From Vogesella indigofera (GTDB taxonomy: Bacteria; Pseudomonadota; Gammaproteobacteria; Burkholderiales; Chromobacteriaceae): 54,460 bases of DNA. This document shows positions 8,156 through 15,991 of this stretch, in pieces. The notes under the pieces were generated by a model. It worked only from the letters and a program-made list of their open reading frames with translations, did no database searches and was not told where the DNA came from. The stretch covers positions 1-54,460 of the forward strand of contig NZ_JAQQLA010000013.1 of assembly GCF_028548395.1 (NCBI RefSeq), written 5' to 3'. A program made the translations under genes and the position numbers. The stretch's first letter is position 1. Every line of letters begins with the position of its first letter.

Positions 8156-9067
8156 CTACACCGCCGGATAGCGCGCCGCCAGCTGTTGCCACAGCGCATC
8201 CAGCGCCGGCAGCTCGCGCCGCGCGTCGCGGTAGACGCGGATCTCCATCGGCAGCGTCCACTGCTCGCCACCGGCAGCACACAACTGGCCGGCCGCCAGC
8301 TCGCGCTGCACCGCGCTGTGCGGCAGGAAGGCGACACCGTGCCCTTCCAGCACCATCGCCTTCAGCCCCTCAGCCATGTCGGTCTCGAAACACTGCCGCA
8401 GCGCGCACACCGCCGGCGCCCGCGCCAGGATCAGGTCGGTCATGCGCCGGAAGTAGGCGTTCGGGCCGTAGCCGAGGAAGGGCAGCGGTGCGGCACTACT
8501 GCCGGGCAGCTGCCACTGCGGCTGGCCGTCCGCCAGCGCGCGCGCGAACGGCCCCAGCGTCTCGCTGCCCAAGCGCAGGCCGGGATAGCGGCCGGCGCTC
8601 AGCTCCACCGGATGGCGCGGATGGTGGTAACACAGCAGCAGATCGGCATTGCCCTCCACCAGCGCCACCACCGCGTCGTGCACGTTGTGCGCCAGCAGGC
8701 GCCACGACACCTCGCCCAGAGCCGCGCGCTCGTCCGCCAGCCAGCGCGGCACGAAGCCGAACGACAGCGTGTGCGGCACCGCCAGCGTCAGCGTGGTGCC
8801 GTCCGCCGCGTGCAGGCCGCGCAGCAGGGTGCGGGTGCTGGACAGCTCGCCGACCAGCTGCCGCGCCTTGTCCAGCAGCAGCTCGCCGGCCGGCGTCAGC
8901 CGCGTCGGCCAGGTAGTGCGGTCGATCAGGTCGGCGCCCAGCCACTGCTCCAGCGCCTTGATGCGGCGCGAGAACGCCGGTTGCGTCAGGTGGCGCAATT
9001 CGGCGGAGCGGGTAAAGCTGCCAGTCTCGGCCAATACCAGAAAGTCTTCCAGCCAGCGGGTTTCCAT
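8156..9067 (-). CDS. LysR-family transcriptional regulator, HypT/YjiE-like
   Basis: The 303-residue LysR-type regulator starts at ATG 9067 after AGGAGG. Residues 1-60 carry the winged helix-turn-helix (METRWLEDFLVLAETGSFTRSAELRHLTQPAFSRRIKALE). The rest is a periplasmic-binding-like effector domain with AVPHTLSFGFVPRWL near its start. The 'QPAFSRRIKALEQ-G' helix and the HTLS-G--P segment resemble E. coli HypT (YjiE), a hypochlorite-responsive regulator, though many relatives sit next to aspartase genes. Its place directly upstream of aspA on the same strand makes aspA a reasonable target; the ligand is unknown. Confidence 0.78.
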   Translation of the reverse strand: METRWLEDFLVLAETGSFTRSAELRHLTQPAFSRRIKALEQWLGADLIDRTTWPTRLTPAGELLLDKARQLVGELSSTRTLLRGLHAADGTTLTLAVPHTLSFGFVPRWLADERAALGEVSWRLLAHNVHDAVVALVEGNADLLLCYHHPRHPVELSAGRYPGLRLGSETLGPFARALADGQPQWQLPGSSAAPLPFLGYGPNAYFRRMTDLILARAPAVCALRQCFETDMAEGLKAMVLEGHGVAFLPHSAVQRELAAGQLCAAGGEQWTLPMEIRVYRDARRELPALDALWQQLAARYPAV

Positions 9068-9118
9068 AGCACACCTCCTGCAATGGCCAGCAGCGTAATC
9101 GCTCTGCCGGCCGCACGC

Positions 9119-9162
9119 AAAAAAGGTTGGCCGCATGATCGCTCATGCGGCCAACCTTTTTA
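9119..9162. terminator. Bidirectional terminator built from two copies of the 13-bp word
   Basis: AAGGTTGGCCGCA (9123-9135) and TGCGGCCAACCTT (9146-9158) form a long stem, extended by flanking A's and T's and by ATGA/TCAT inside. Loop about 4-10 nt, with a six-A run on the left and five T's on the right. It lies between the DUF2164 gene (ends 9182) and the LysR gene. This arrangement is like Neisseria and Haemophilus uptake-sequence pairs used as terminators. Confidence 0.82.
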
Positions 9163-9181
9163 TCACCTCAACGGATGCGCC

Positions 9182-9427
9182 TCAGTCGCGCTCCAGCTCC
9201 CACAGTGCCGACTGCAGCGACTCCATGCGCGCATCCAGTGCGCTGCGGGCATCGGCCAGCGCCCGGTTGTAGATCGCCGGACCGATGCGCCCGGCGACAA
9301 ACAGCAGCAGCGACTGCGCGTCGAACGCGCCCAGCTCCACCCCGAACTCGCTATCCAGCTGGCTTTGCAGCGCGGGGGCCAGCTCGGCAAGCTGGGCGTG
9401 GCTGAGGAAACGTTCGTCGCGACTCAT
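9182..9427 (-). CDS. DUF2164 family protein
   Basis: The 81-residue soluble acidic protein has the DUF2164 pattern: an ERFLSHAQLAELAPALQ-like start, a GVELGAFDAQSLLLFVAGRIGPAIYNRALADAR core (the IGPAIYN block is the family hallmark) and a short coiled tail with regularly spaced Leu. Its function is not known. ATG 9427 was chosen with GGAG eight nt upstream; a GTG at 9448 has no such site. It lies between the symporter gene and the LysR gene and may be read through from the symporter. Confidence 0.72.
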   Translation of the reverse strand: MSRDERFLSHAQLAELAPALQSQLDSEFGVELGAFDAQSLLLFVAGRIGPAIYNRALADARSALDARMESLQSALWELERD

Positions 9428-9447
9428 GGCAAGACTCCGGAATGACA

Positions 9448-9471
9448 CGCTGCCGCCGGGCGGCGGCAGCG
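9448..9471 (-). terminator. GC-rich hairpin after the symporter gene
   Basis: A 10-bp perfect stem CGCTGCCGCC/GGCGGCAGCG with loop GGGC starts 17 nt past the symporter stop. No good U-run follows, so it is a weak terminator or a mRNA 3'-end stabiliser. It also abuts the ribosome site of the DUF2164 gene, which would allow partial coupling. Confidence 0.45.
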
Positions 9472-9487
9472 CAAAACACGCAGTCTA

Positions 9488-10798
9488 TCAGCCCTGCTTG
9501 GCAAATGCCGGCGTCAGCTCGATGTCCTTGCGGCCATCCTGATCTTCGTCATCGTCCACTTCCGGCAGCGCGGCAGTCAGTTCTTTCTCGCTTTTCGCCA
9601 CCACGCAGGCGGCAATGGCGTTACCCAGCACGTTGGTCGCGGAACGGCCCATGTCCAGGAAGTGGTCGACGCCCAAGAGCAGCAGCAGGCCGGCTTCCGG
9701 AATGTTGAACTGCGACAGGGTAGCGGCAATCACCACCAGCGACGCGCGCGGCACGCCGGCGATGCCCTTGGAGGTCACCATCAGCACCAGCAGCATGGTG
9801 ATTTCCTGCGACAGCGACAGGTCGATACCGTAGGCCTGGGCGATGAAGATGGCGGCGAAGGTGCAGTACATCATCGAGCCGTCAAGGTTGAACGAGTAAC
9901 CCATGGGCATCACGAAGCTGGCGATGCGGTCGGAGCAGCCGAAGCGCTTCAGGCCTTGCAGGGTTTTCGGATAGGCGGCTTCCGAGCTGGCCGTGGTGAA
10001 CGCCAGCAGTGCCGGCTCGCGCACCGCGCGCAGCAGCTCGATGACGCGGCCCTTCAGGAAGATGGCGCCCATGGCCAGCAAGGCCAGCCACAGCAGGCCC
10101 AGCGACAGGTAGAACTGCGCCATGAAGCTGCCGTAGGTGGACAGAATGCCCAGACCCTCTTTCGCCACCATGCCGGCAATCGCCGCGAATACCGCGAACG
10201 GCGCGAAGTTCATCACGTAGCCGGTAACCTTCAGCATGATGTGGGCCACCGCATCGATGGCGTCGATCAGCCCCTTGGCCTTGTCGCCGATGGCGGCGGC
10301 GCCGGTGCCGAAGAACATCGAGAACACCACGATGGCGAGGATCTCGTTCTTGGCCATCGCGTCAAACACGCTCTTCGGAATCAGGTGACTGATGAAGTCC
10401 TTCAGCGACAACGCACCCTTCTCGATACCGGAGCTGGCAGCCACATCCGGCAGCGGCAGGCCGAGGCCGACACCCGGCTTCAGCAGGTTGACCATGATCA
10501 GGCCCAGCGTCAGCGATACCAGCGACGCGGTCAGGAACCAGCCCATCGCCTTGGCGCCGATGCGGCCAACGGTAGCCGCGTCACCCATGCGGGCAATGCC
10601 AACCACCAGGGTGGAGAACACCAGCGGCGCGATGATCATCTTGATCAGGCGCAGGAAGATATCGGTCAGGATGGACAGCTGGTCGGCAAAGGCGGTGATC
10701 GCAGCAGGGCTGGATGCCAGCTCGCGGAAGAGGTAGCCACAGAAGATGCCCAGCACCATGGCGACGAGGATCATCTTGGTCAGACGGTTGAGTTTCAC
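9488..10798 (-). CDS. DAACS-family dicarboxylate/amino acid:cation symporter (DctA/GltP type)
   Basis: The product of about 436 residues has the eight-helix, two-hairpin glutamate-transporter fold. The first hairpin lies near AFTTASSEAAYPKTLQ (serine-rich motif) and the substrate region has MPMGYSFNLDGSMMY and SKGIAGVPRASLV. These transporters bring in C4-dicarboxylates, aspartate or glutamate with H+ or Na+. The start is ambiguous: GTG 10798 has GGAG six nt upstream, whereas ATG 10810 has no SD. I prefer GTG. A sigma-54-type promoter lies about 90 nt upstream. Next to aspA, aspartate or fumarate/succinate uptake is likely. A charged C-terminal tail (DDDEDQDGRKD) is specific to this protein. 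Confidence 0.87.
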   Translation of the reverse strand: MKLNRLTKMILVAMVLGIFCGYLFRELASSPAAITAFADQLSILTDIFLRLIKMIIAPLVFSTLVVGIARMGDAATVGRIGAKAMGWFLTASLVSLTLGLIMVNLLKPGVGLGLPLPDVAASSGIEKGALSLKDFISHLIPKSVFDAMAKNEILAIVVFSMFFGTGAAAIGDKAKGLIDAIDAVAHIMLKVTGYVMNFAPFAVFAAIAGMVAKEGLGILSTYGSFMAQFYLSLGLLWLALLAMGAIFLKGRVIELLRAVREPALLAFTTASSEAAYPKTLQGLKRFGCSDRIASFVMPMGYSFNLDGSMMYCTFAAIFIAQAYGIDLSLSQEITMLLVLMVTSKGIAGVPRASLVVIAATLSQFNIPEAGLLLLLGVDHFLDMGRSATNVLGNAIAACVVAKSEKELTAALPEVDDDEDQDGRKDIELTPAFAKQG

Positions 10799-10895
10799 GG
10801 GGGACTCCATGCATATGAGGGTCAGTAATACTTCGTAGTACCGGGCGGGCCCGGTGCGCCGGCATCTAGGTGTGCCGTTGTCTGGGCTGCGATAT

Positions 10896-10911
10896 AGCAC
10901 GTGCCATGCCA
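10896..10911 (-). promoter_or_regulatory. Putative sigma-54 promoter of the symporter gene
   Basis: On the minus strand TGGCATGGCACGTGCT has the invariant GG-N10-GC spacing and most of the TGGCAC-N5-TTGCW consensus (-24/-12). Transcription would start near 10883, giving an untranslated leader of about 85 nt. RpoN control of dctA-type genes through a DctB/DctD-like system is known in rhizobia and pseudomonads. No such regulator is in this window. Confidence 0.45.
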
Positions 10912-11041
10912 GCCCCCGCCATTGCCAAGCCCATGATTTGCAAGGCAATAAATCGGCGGCACCGGCGACAGCAACGGCAAGCCGAACAGTCACCCGATCG
11001 GCATCCGGATTTCCGAACACCCTGCCGCCGTCGCGCGGCCA

Positions 11042-11079
11042 TAAAAAAACCGCCCGTCATGGCCGGCATGACGGGCGGT
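11042..11079 (-). terminator. Strong rho-independent terminator of the glycan locus
   Basis: The 13-bp stem ACCGCCCGTCATG (11049-11061) pairs with CATGACGGGCGGT (11067-11079) around loop GCCGG, followed on the minus strand by seven T's. It lies 18 nt past the stop of the WbpM-like gene and closes the minus-strand polysaccharide cluster. Confidence 0.93.
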
Positions 11080-11096
11080 TTGATGGCAGCGTTGCT

Positions 11097-12986
11097 TCAG
11101 TCGCCGCCGCCGGCCTGCGCCACCCAGTCGGCGGTGTGCGCCGCCGCCTTGAATTCGTGCACCACCTGTTGCAGCTCGGCAAAGGCGCGCGGCGCGTCCA
11201 GCGCGGCGCAGGCACTGCGCAACGCCGCCAAATGGCCGGCCAGCTGCGCCGGCGGCAGGTGGTACTCCTGCGCCCGCATGATGCGCGGATGGTCGGTGGC
11301 CAGCACGCCGTCGCCGATCAGCAGCTCCTCGTACAGCTTTTCGCCTGGGCGCAGCCCGGTGCAGCGGATCTCGATGTCGCCGTGCGGGTGGTAGTCGTCG
11401 CGCACCTCCAGCCCGGACAAGTGGATCATGCGCCGCGCGAGATCGATGATCTTCACCGGCTCGCCCATGTCCAGCACGAACACGTCGCCGCCCTCGCCCA
11501 TCGCGCCGGCCTGGATCACCAGCTGCGCCGCCTCCGGAATGGTCATGAAGTAGCGGGTGATGTCCGGGTGGGTCAGCGTCACCGGCCCGCCACTGGCGAT
11601 CTGCTGCTTGAACAGCGGCACCACCGAGCCGGAGCTGCCCAGCACGTTGCCGAAGCGCACCATCACGAAACGGGTGCGGCTGCCGGCGGCGTGGCGCGCC
11701 TGCAGCGTCAGCTCGGCCAGGCGCTTGCTGGCACCCATCACGTTGGTGGGCCGCACCGCCTTGTCGGTGGAAATCAGCACGAAGGTGGCGACGCCGGCGT
11801 CCTGTGCCGCCTGCGCGCAGCTGTCGGTGCCGAAGGCGTTGTTGACGATGCCGGCCACCGGATTGTGCTCCACCATCGGCACATGTTTATAAGCCGCCGC
11901 GTGGTACACCGTCTCCACCACGAACGCCTGCAGCACCGAGGAGAGCCGCGCGGTATCGGTGACGCTGCCCAGCACCGGCGTGCGCGCCACCGCCGGCGCC
12001 AGCCGCGCCAGCTCCTGGTCGATCGCGTACAGCGCGTATTCACTCAGCTCGAACAGCACGATGCGCGCCGGACGGTTTTTCACGATCTGCCGGCACAGCT
12101 CGGCGCCGATGGAGCCGCCGGCGCCGGTGACCATCACCACCTTGCCGCGGATGTTGGCCGCCAGCAGTTCCGGCTGCGGCGGCACCTGGTCGCGACCGAG
12201 CACATCGTCGATCTCCACCTCGCGCAACTCTTCCACCCGTACCTCGCCGGACACCAGGTCGGCCATCCCCGGCAGGCGCTTGATCGGCACGTGCAGCGTT
12301 TCCAGCTGCTCCAGGATCTGGCGGTGGCGGCCGCGGCTGGCCGACGGCATCGCCAGCAGGATCGCCTCCGCCCCGCTGTCCTGCAGCAGCTGCGGCAGGG
12401 TCAGCGGGTCGTGCACTGTCAGGCCACGGTAGGTGCGGCGCCACAGCTGCGGGTTGTCATCGACAAAGGCCAGCGGCCGGTATTCGCGCCCCTCGTGCAA
12501 CGCTGCCATCAGCTGCAGCCCGGCACGGCCGGCGCCGTAGATGATCACCGGCCGCCGGGGCGCGTCCAGCGCGTCGATGCGGCGCACGATGCCGCGCAGA
12601 AAAAAGCGGCTGCCGCCGATGTAGGCCATCGCGAACACCCAGAAGATCACGATGGCGGTACGCGGAAACGGCGCGATGCCGGCCATCAGGATCACCGCCA
12701 TCAGCAGCAGCACCGACAGCGACACGCCAACGAACACGGTGTACACGATGCGGTCATCCAGAAACTTCAGCACCGCGCGGTACAGGCCGAGCTTGATGAA
12801 GATGGGCAGCACCCACAGCGGCGGCACCGCGAAAATCCACAGGTATGGGTCCAGCTTCGGGTCCCAGTTGCCGCCCAGGCGCAGCAGCACCGCGCTCCAC
12901 AGCGCCAGCGGCAGCAGCAACGCATCCAGCAGCATCAAGAGCGCCATCTTGTGGTGGCGCGAGAAGGACAGCAGTTTTTCCAGCAT
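11097..12986 (-). CDS. WbpM/PglF/CapD-type UDP-N-acetylhexosamine 4,6-dehydratase
   Basis: The 629-residue membrane-bound nucleotide-sugar dehydratase has four or five N-terminal membrane helices (about 10-130), then a CoA-binding-like Rossmann domain with VIIYGAGRAG (147-156). The catalytic SDR domain follows, with TGAGGSIGAE (287-296). The STDKAVRPTNVMGASK block carries Thr407/Asp408/Lys409 and Met417-X3-Lys421, the large-dehydratase version in which Met replaces the usual Tyr. It converts UDP-GlcNAc to the 4-keto-6-deoxy sugar, the first step to QuiNAc, FucNAc or bacillosamine. It is the last gene of the cluster, with one 13-bp word just upstream (12996-13008). Confidence 0.88.
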   Translation of the reverse strand: MLEKLLSFSRHHKMALLMLLDALLLPLALWSAVLLRLGGNWDPKLDPYLWIFAVPPLWVLPIFIKLGLYRAVLKFLDDRIVYTVFVGVSLSVLLLMAVILMAGIAPFPRTAIVIFWVFAMAYIGGSRFFLRGIVRRIDALDAPRRPVIIYGAGRAGLQLMAALHEGREYRPLAFVDDNPQLWRRTYRGLTVHDPLTLPQLLQDSGAEAILLAMPSASRGRHRQILEQLETLHVPIKRLPGMADLVSGEVRVEELREVEIDDVLGRDQVPPQPELLAANIRGKVVMVTGAGGSIGAELCRQIVKNRPARIVLFELSEYALYAIDQELARLAPAVARTPVLGSVTDTARLSSVLQAFVVETVYHAAAYKHVPMVEHNPVAGIVNNAFGTDSCAQAAQDAGVATFVLISTDKAVRPTNVMGASKRLAELTLQARHAAGSRTRFVMVRFGNVLGSSGSVVPLFKQQIASGGPVTLTHPDITRYFMTIPEAAQLVIQAGAMGEGGDVFVLDMGEPVKIIDLARRMIHLSGLEVRDDYHPHGDIEIRCTGLRPGEKLYEELLIGDGVLATDHPRIMRAQEYHLPPAQLAGHLAALRSACAALDAPRAFAELQQVVHEFKAAAHTADWVAQAGGGD

Positions 12987-12995
12987 GTTGTTCCC

Positions 12996-13008
12996 AAGGT
13001 TGGCCGCA
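12996..13008 (+). repeat. 13-bp dispersed word, between sugar transferase and dehydratase genes
   Basis: Exact AAGGTTGGCCGCA as a single copy in the 37-nt gap between the sugar transferase gene (ends 13024) and the WbpM-like start (12986). Confidence 0.85.
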
Positions 13009-13023
13009 GACCGGGCCGAAAGC

Positions 13024-13674
13024 TCAGCGCGACACGATCTTCAGCAAGGTGGCGACGATGATCAGCACATCGCCCCACAGCGTGTAGCTGCGCGCGTACT
13101 GCACGTAGTAGTCCAGCTTCTGCGGCAGGATCGATTCGACATACATCTTCTCCGCATCCGCCGCTTTGCCGAGCAGCTCGTTCTCGTCGATCATGCGGAT
13201 CGACGCCCAGTCGGTAATGCCGGGGCGTACCGACAGCACGATCGCCTTCACCGCCGCCGGATAGTGTGCCACGTACTTCGGCACCTCCGGCCGCGGGCCG
13301 ACCAGGCTCATGTCGCCGAACAGCACGTCCAGGAGCTGCGGCAGCTCGTCGAGCTTGGTCTTGCGCAGCAGGCGCCCGGCGCGGGTGACGCGGGCGTCGG
13401 CGCCCACCGTCAGCTGGCCGGAGGATTCGGCACCGATCTGCATGGTGCGGAACTTGTGGATGCGGAACAGCTGACCGCCACGCCCTACCCGCACCTGGCG
13501 GAAGAACACCGGCCCCGGCGAATCCAGCTTCACCCACAACGCGATGGCCAGCAGCAGCGGCCAGATCAGCCACAGCCCGCACAGCACCGCCGTCAGGTCG
13601 AACAGGCGCTTGAGCAGCGGCGAGCCGTGGGTGGCAGCCAAGGTTGGCCGCAGATTATCAGGCATCTGGCTCAT
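13024..13674 (-). CDS. Initiating sugar-1-phosphate transferase (PglC/WlbG-like, short form)
   Basis: This 216-residue member of the bacterial sugar transferase family transfers a phosphosugar from UDP-sugar to undecaprenyl phosphate to start a glycan. It has one N-terminal membrane hairpin (about 24-47), KFRTM (74-78), the catalytic Asp109-Glu110 in TKLDELPQ, and GPRPE (126-130). It lacks the extra membrane domain of WbaP/WcaJ and any fused acetyltransferase as in Neisseria PglB. The start ATG overlaps the stop of the upstream aminotransferase (ATGATGA). A 13-bp word inside the gene encodes LRPTLA at residues 8-13, before the conserved part. Confidence 0.87.
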   Translation of the reverse strand: MSQMPDNLRPTLAATHGSPLLKRLFDLTAVLCGLWLIWPLLLAIALWVKLDSPGPVFFRQVRVGRGGQLFRIHKFRTMQIGAESSGQLTVGADARVTRAGRLLRKTKLDELPQLLDVLFGDMSLVGPRPEVPKYVAHYPAAVKAIVLSVRPGITDWASIRMIDENELLGKAADAEKMYVESILPQKLDYYVQYARSYTLWGDVLIIVATLLKIVSR

Positions 13675-14837
13675 CATTTGCCCAGCAGCTGGCGCACCGC
13701 GGCAATCACGCGGCTCTGGTCGTCGTCCGTCATGCGGGTGTACAGCGGCAGCGTCACCTCGGCCTCGAACGCGGCGTCGGCCACCGGGAAGCTCTCGCGC
13801 TTCAGGCCGTAACCGTCGCGCCATACCGGCTGGCGATGCAGCGGGATGAAGTGCACCGAGCAGCCGATGCCCAGCTCCGCCATGCGCACGATGAAGTCGT
13901 CACGGCTGATGCCGGCTTCCGGCTTGAGGCGCACCGGGTACAGGTGCCAGGCGTGGTTGCTGCCGGCCTCCGTCGGCCGCGCCGGCAGGATCAGCGGCAG
14001 GTCGCCAAGCGCCTCATCGAAGCGTGCGGCCAACGTTTCGCGCTTGTGCAGGAAGGCGTTGATCTTCTTCAGCTGGTGGATGCCCATCGCCGCGGCGGTG
14101 TCCGGCATGTTGTACTTGTAGCCGGGGGCGACCACCTCGTAATACCAGGCCGGCGTCTTGGAGGTGTAGCGGTCGAAGGCGTCGCGGCTGATGCCGTGTA
14201 GGCGCATCACCTTGCAGCGCGCGATGATGTCCTTGTTCTTGGACACCACCATGCCGCCCTCGCCGGTGGTCATGGTCTTGTTGGCGTAGAAGCTGAACAC
14301 CGTCACATCGGAATCCAGCGTGCCGATCAGCTTGCCCTTGTAGTAGGTGGGCATGGCGTGGGCGGCGTCTTCGACAATTTTCAGGCCGTGCTCGCGGGCA
14401 ATGGCAATGATGGCGTCCATGTCGCAGGCCAGGCCGGCAAAGTGCACCGGCATGATGGCGCGGGTCTTGGCCGTGATGGCGGCGCGGATCGCCTCCGGGC
14501 GGATGTTGAAGGTCACCGGGTCCACGTCCACGATCACCGGATGGGCGCCGAGGTAGCGCACCACCTCGGCGGTGGCGGTAAAGGTGTAGCTGGGCACGAT
14601 CACCTCGTCACCCTCTTTCACCCCGACCGCCTCCAGCGCCAGATGCAGGCCGGCGGTGGCGGAATTCACCGCGATCGCTTCCACGCCGTCACCGATAAAT
14701 GCCGCAAAATCGGCCTCGAACTGCTTGGTCTTGGGGCCGGTGGTTACCCAGCCGGAACGCAGTGCATCGACCACTTCGTTGATTTCGTCTTCGCCGATAT
14801 CCGGCAGTGCAAACGGTAGAAACTTCTGTTCAGCCAT
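13674..14837 (-). CDS. DegT/DnrJ/EryC1 aminotransferase, PglE-like
   Basis: The 387-residue PLP aminotransferase for nucleotide sugars has its internal aldimine Lys at 187 ([15 protein letters not shown]), the [12 protein letters not shown] cofactor loop (57-68) and the [14 protein letters not shown] block (155-168). It aligns best with C4 aminotransferases such as PglE/WecE, which amidate the 4-keto-6-deoxy sugar. That fits the downstream 4,6-dehydratase and sugar transferase, so a 4-amino-4,6-dideoxy-GlcNAc product is inferred. A one-mismatch 13-bp word (14025-14037) encodes ETLAARF. No dedicated PglD-type acetyltransferase is found. Confidence 0.86.
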   Translation of the reverse strand: MAEQKFLPFALPDIGEDEINEVVDALRSGWVTTGPKTKQFEADFAAFIGDGVEAIAVNSATAGLHLALEAVGVKEGDEVIVPSYTFTATAEVVRYLGAHPVIVDVDPVTFNIRPEAIRAAITAKTRAIMPVHFAGLACDMDAIIAIAREHGLKIVEDAAHAMPTYYKGKLIGTLDSDVTVFSFYANKTMTTGEGGMVVSKNKDIIARCKVMRLHGISRDAFDRYTSKTPAWYYEVVAPGYKYNMPDTAAAMGIHQLKKINAFLHKRETLAARFDEALGDLPLILPARPTEAGSNHAWHLYPVRLKPEAGISRDDFIVRMAELGIGCSVHFIPLHRQPVWRDGYGLKRESFPVADAAFEAEVTLPLYTRMTDDDQSRVIAAVRQLLGK

Positions 14838-14891
14838 TATTCAGTCTTTCATTACCATGCCGGCGGCACCGTGCCACCGGGTAAAAATCCT

Positions 14892-14904
14892 TGCGGCCAA
14901 CCTT
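14892..14904 (-). repeat. 13-bp dispersed word, intergenic
   Basis: Exact TGCGGCCAACCTT in the 74-nt gap between the acyltransferase stop (14912) and the aminotransferase start. Confidence 0.85.
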
Positions 14905-14911
14905 GGCCGTC

Positions 14912-15955
14912 TCACTTCAGCTTGTCCGCCAGCCGCTTGCCGATCTTCTGCGTCGGCAGCTCCACGAAACGGTTGATCGCCAGCGCCATGTACCAGGTCG
15001 CAGCCAGCGCGATGGCCACCATCAGCCACCACGGGGTGCCGTATTGTGCCAGCGCGAACAGGATGGCGTAACCGGCCACCGAGTGGCACACGTACCAGGC
15101 GTAGCTGACGCCGGCCACCCGCGTCAGCAACGGCGCGGCCACCAGCCGCGGCCACAACGCGCCGGCGACGAACAACGCCACGCCGATGCCGTAGCTGGCA
15201 TACAACTCTACCGAGCCCCAGTTGCTCACCCACACGAACAGCCCCAGCATGGCGAGGAAATGCAGCACGGTTTCCCATTTGCCGGCCTGCCCGGTCTGGT
15301 AGAAGTACAGCCAGCAGCCGGCGAACATCAGCGGGAAGTAGCAGACGATGGTCTGGAAATTATTGGGCTCGGCGAAGCGGCACAGCCAGCCGATCAGCGG
15401 CAGCAGCAGCCAGATCGCCCACTTGATGCGCCGGCCGGTGAGCGCGAACGCCGCGCCGAGCATGGCGTAGAACCACAGTTCCACCTTCAGCGTCCACATC
15501 ACCGGGTCGATGTTGCGCCCGCCCAGCCAGTCCTGGAACGCGATGCTGGCGTGGCCCAGCACATCGGCGGGGCTGACGTCGAACTCGCCATCCGGCAGCC
15601 GGGAGGCCAGCCACAGCGCGCCCACAGTCAGCGCCAGCCCCGCCCAGTAGGTGGGGTAGATGCGGAACAGGCGCGACACCGCGAAACGCGCCGCGCCCAT
15701 GCGGGTGAGCGACAGCGGGATCAGCAGCCCGGAGATCAGCAGGAACAGCCCCACCCCCACCGCGCCGAGGTTGAACGGCAGCACGAAGGAAGCGTCGTGG
15801 TAGCCGTCCAGCGGCGGCAGATGCATTACCTCGCCGATGCGGTCGCGGCGCTGCCAGAAGATCTGCGTGTAGTGGAACAGCACCACGGCCAGCATGGCCA
15901 GCCCGCGCAGGCCGTCGGCAAAGTCGAAGCGGATGTGTTGCTGTTGCTGGCTCAT
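14912..15955 (-). CDS. Acyltransferase 3 family membrane protein (OafA/YrhL-like)
   Basis: The 347-residue integral membrane protein has about ten hydrophobic segments. The N-terminal signature is DFADGLRGLAMLAVVLFHY, with the conserved Arg-Gly-Leu-Ala and His27. The family moves acetyl or other acyl groups onto extracytoplasmic sugars (O-antigen or exopolysaccharide O-acetylation). The segment LKVELWFYAMLGAAF and the C-terminal FVELPTQKIGKRL are also typical. Within this locus it likely decorates the repeat unit after export. No hydrolase SGNH domain is fused. Single copies of the 13-bp word flank it on both sides (14892, 15973). Confidence 0.85.
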   Translation of the reverse strand: MSQQQQHIRFDFADGLRGLAMLAVVLFHYTQIFWQRRDRIGEVMHLPPLDGYHDASFVLPFNLGAVGVGLFLLISGLLIPLSLTRMGAARFAVSRLFRIYPTYWAGLALTVGALWLASRLPDGEFDVSPADVLGHASIAFQDWLGGRNIDPVMWTLKVELWFYAMLGAAFALTGRRIKWAIWLLLPLIGWLCRFAEPNNFQTIVCYFPLMFAGCWLYFYQTGQAGKWETVLHFLAMLGLFVWVSNWGSVELYASYGIGVALFVAGALWPRLVAAPLLTRVAGVSYAWYVCHSVAGYAILFALAQYGTPWWLMVAIALAATWYMALAINRFVELPTQKIGKRLADKLK

Positions 15956-15972
15956 GCTGCTCTCGTCATCAA

Positions 15973-15985
15973 AAGGTTGGCCGCA
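15973..15985 (+). repeat. 13-bp dispersed word, intergenic
   Basis: Exact AAGGTTGGCCGCA in the 36-nt gap between the GT4 gene end (15992) and the acyltransferase start (15955). Confidence 0.85.
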
Positions 15986-15991
15986 GGCCGC

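Noticed and set aside
10854..13061. 735-residue plus-strand open frame opposite the WbpM-like gene
   Set aside because: Antisense of a conserved enzyme, and it would cross a strong terminator at 11042-11079.
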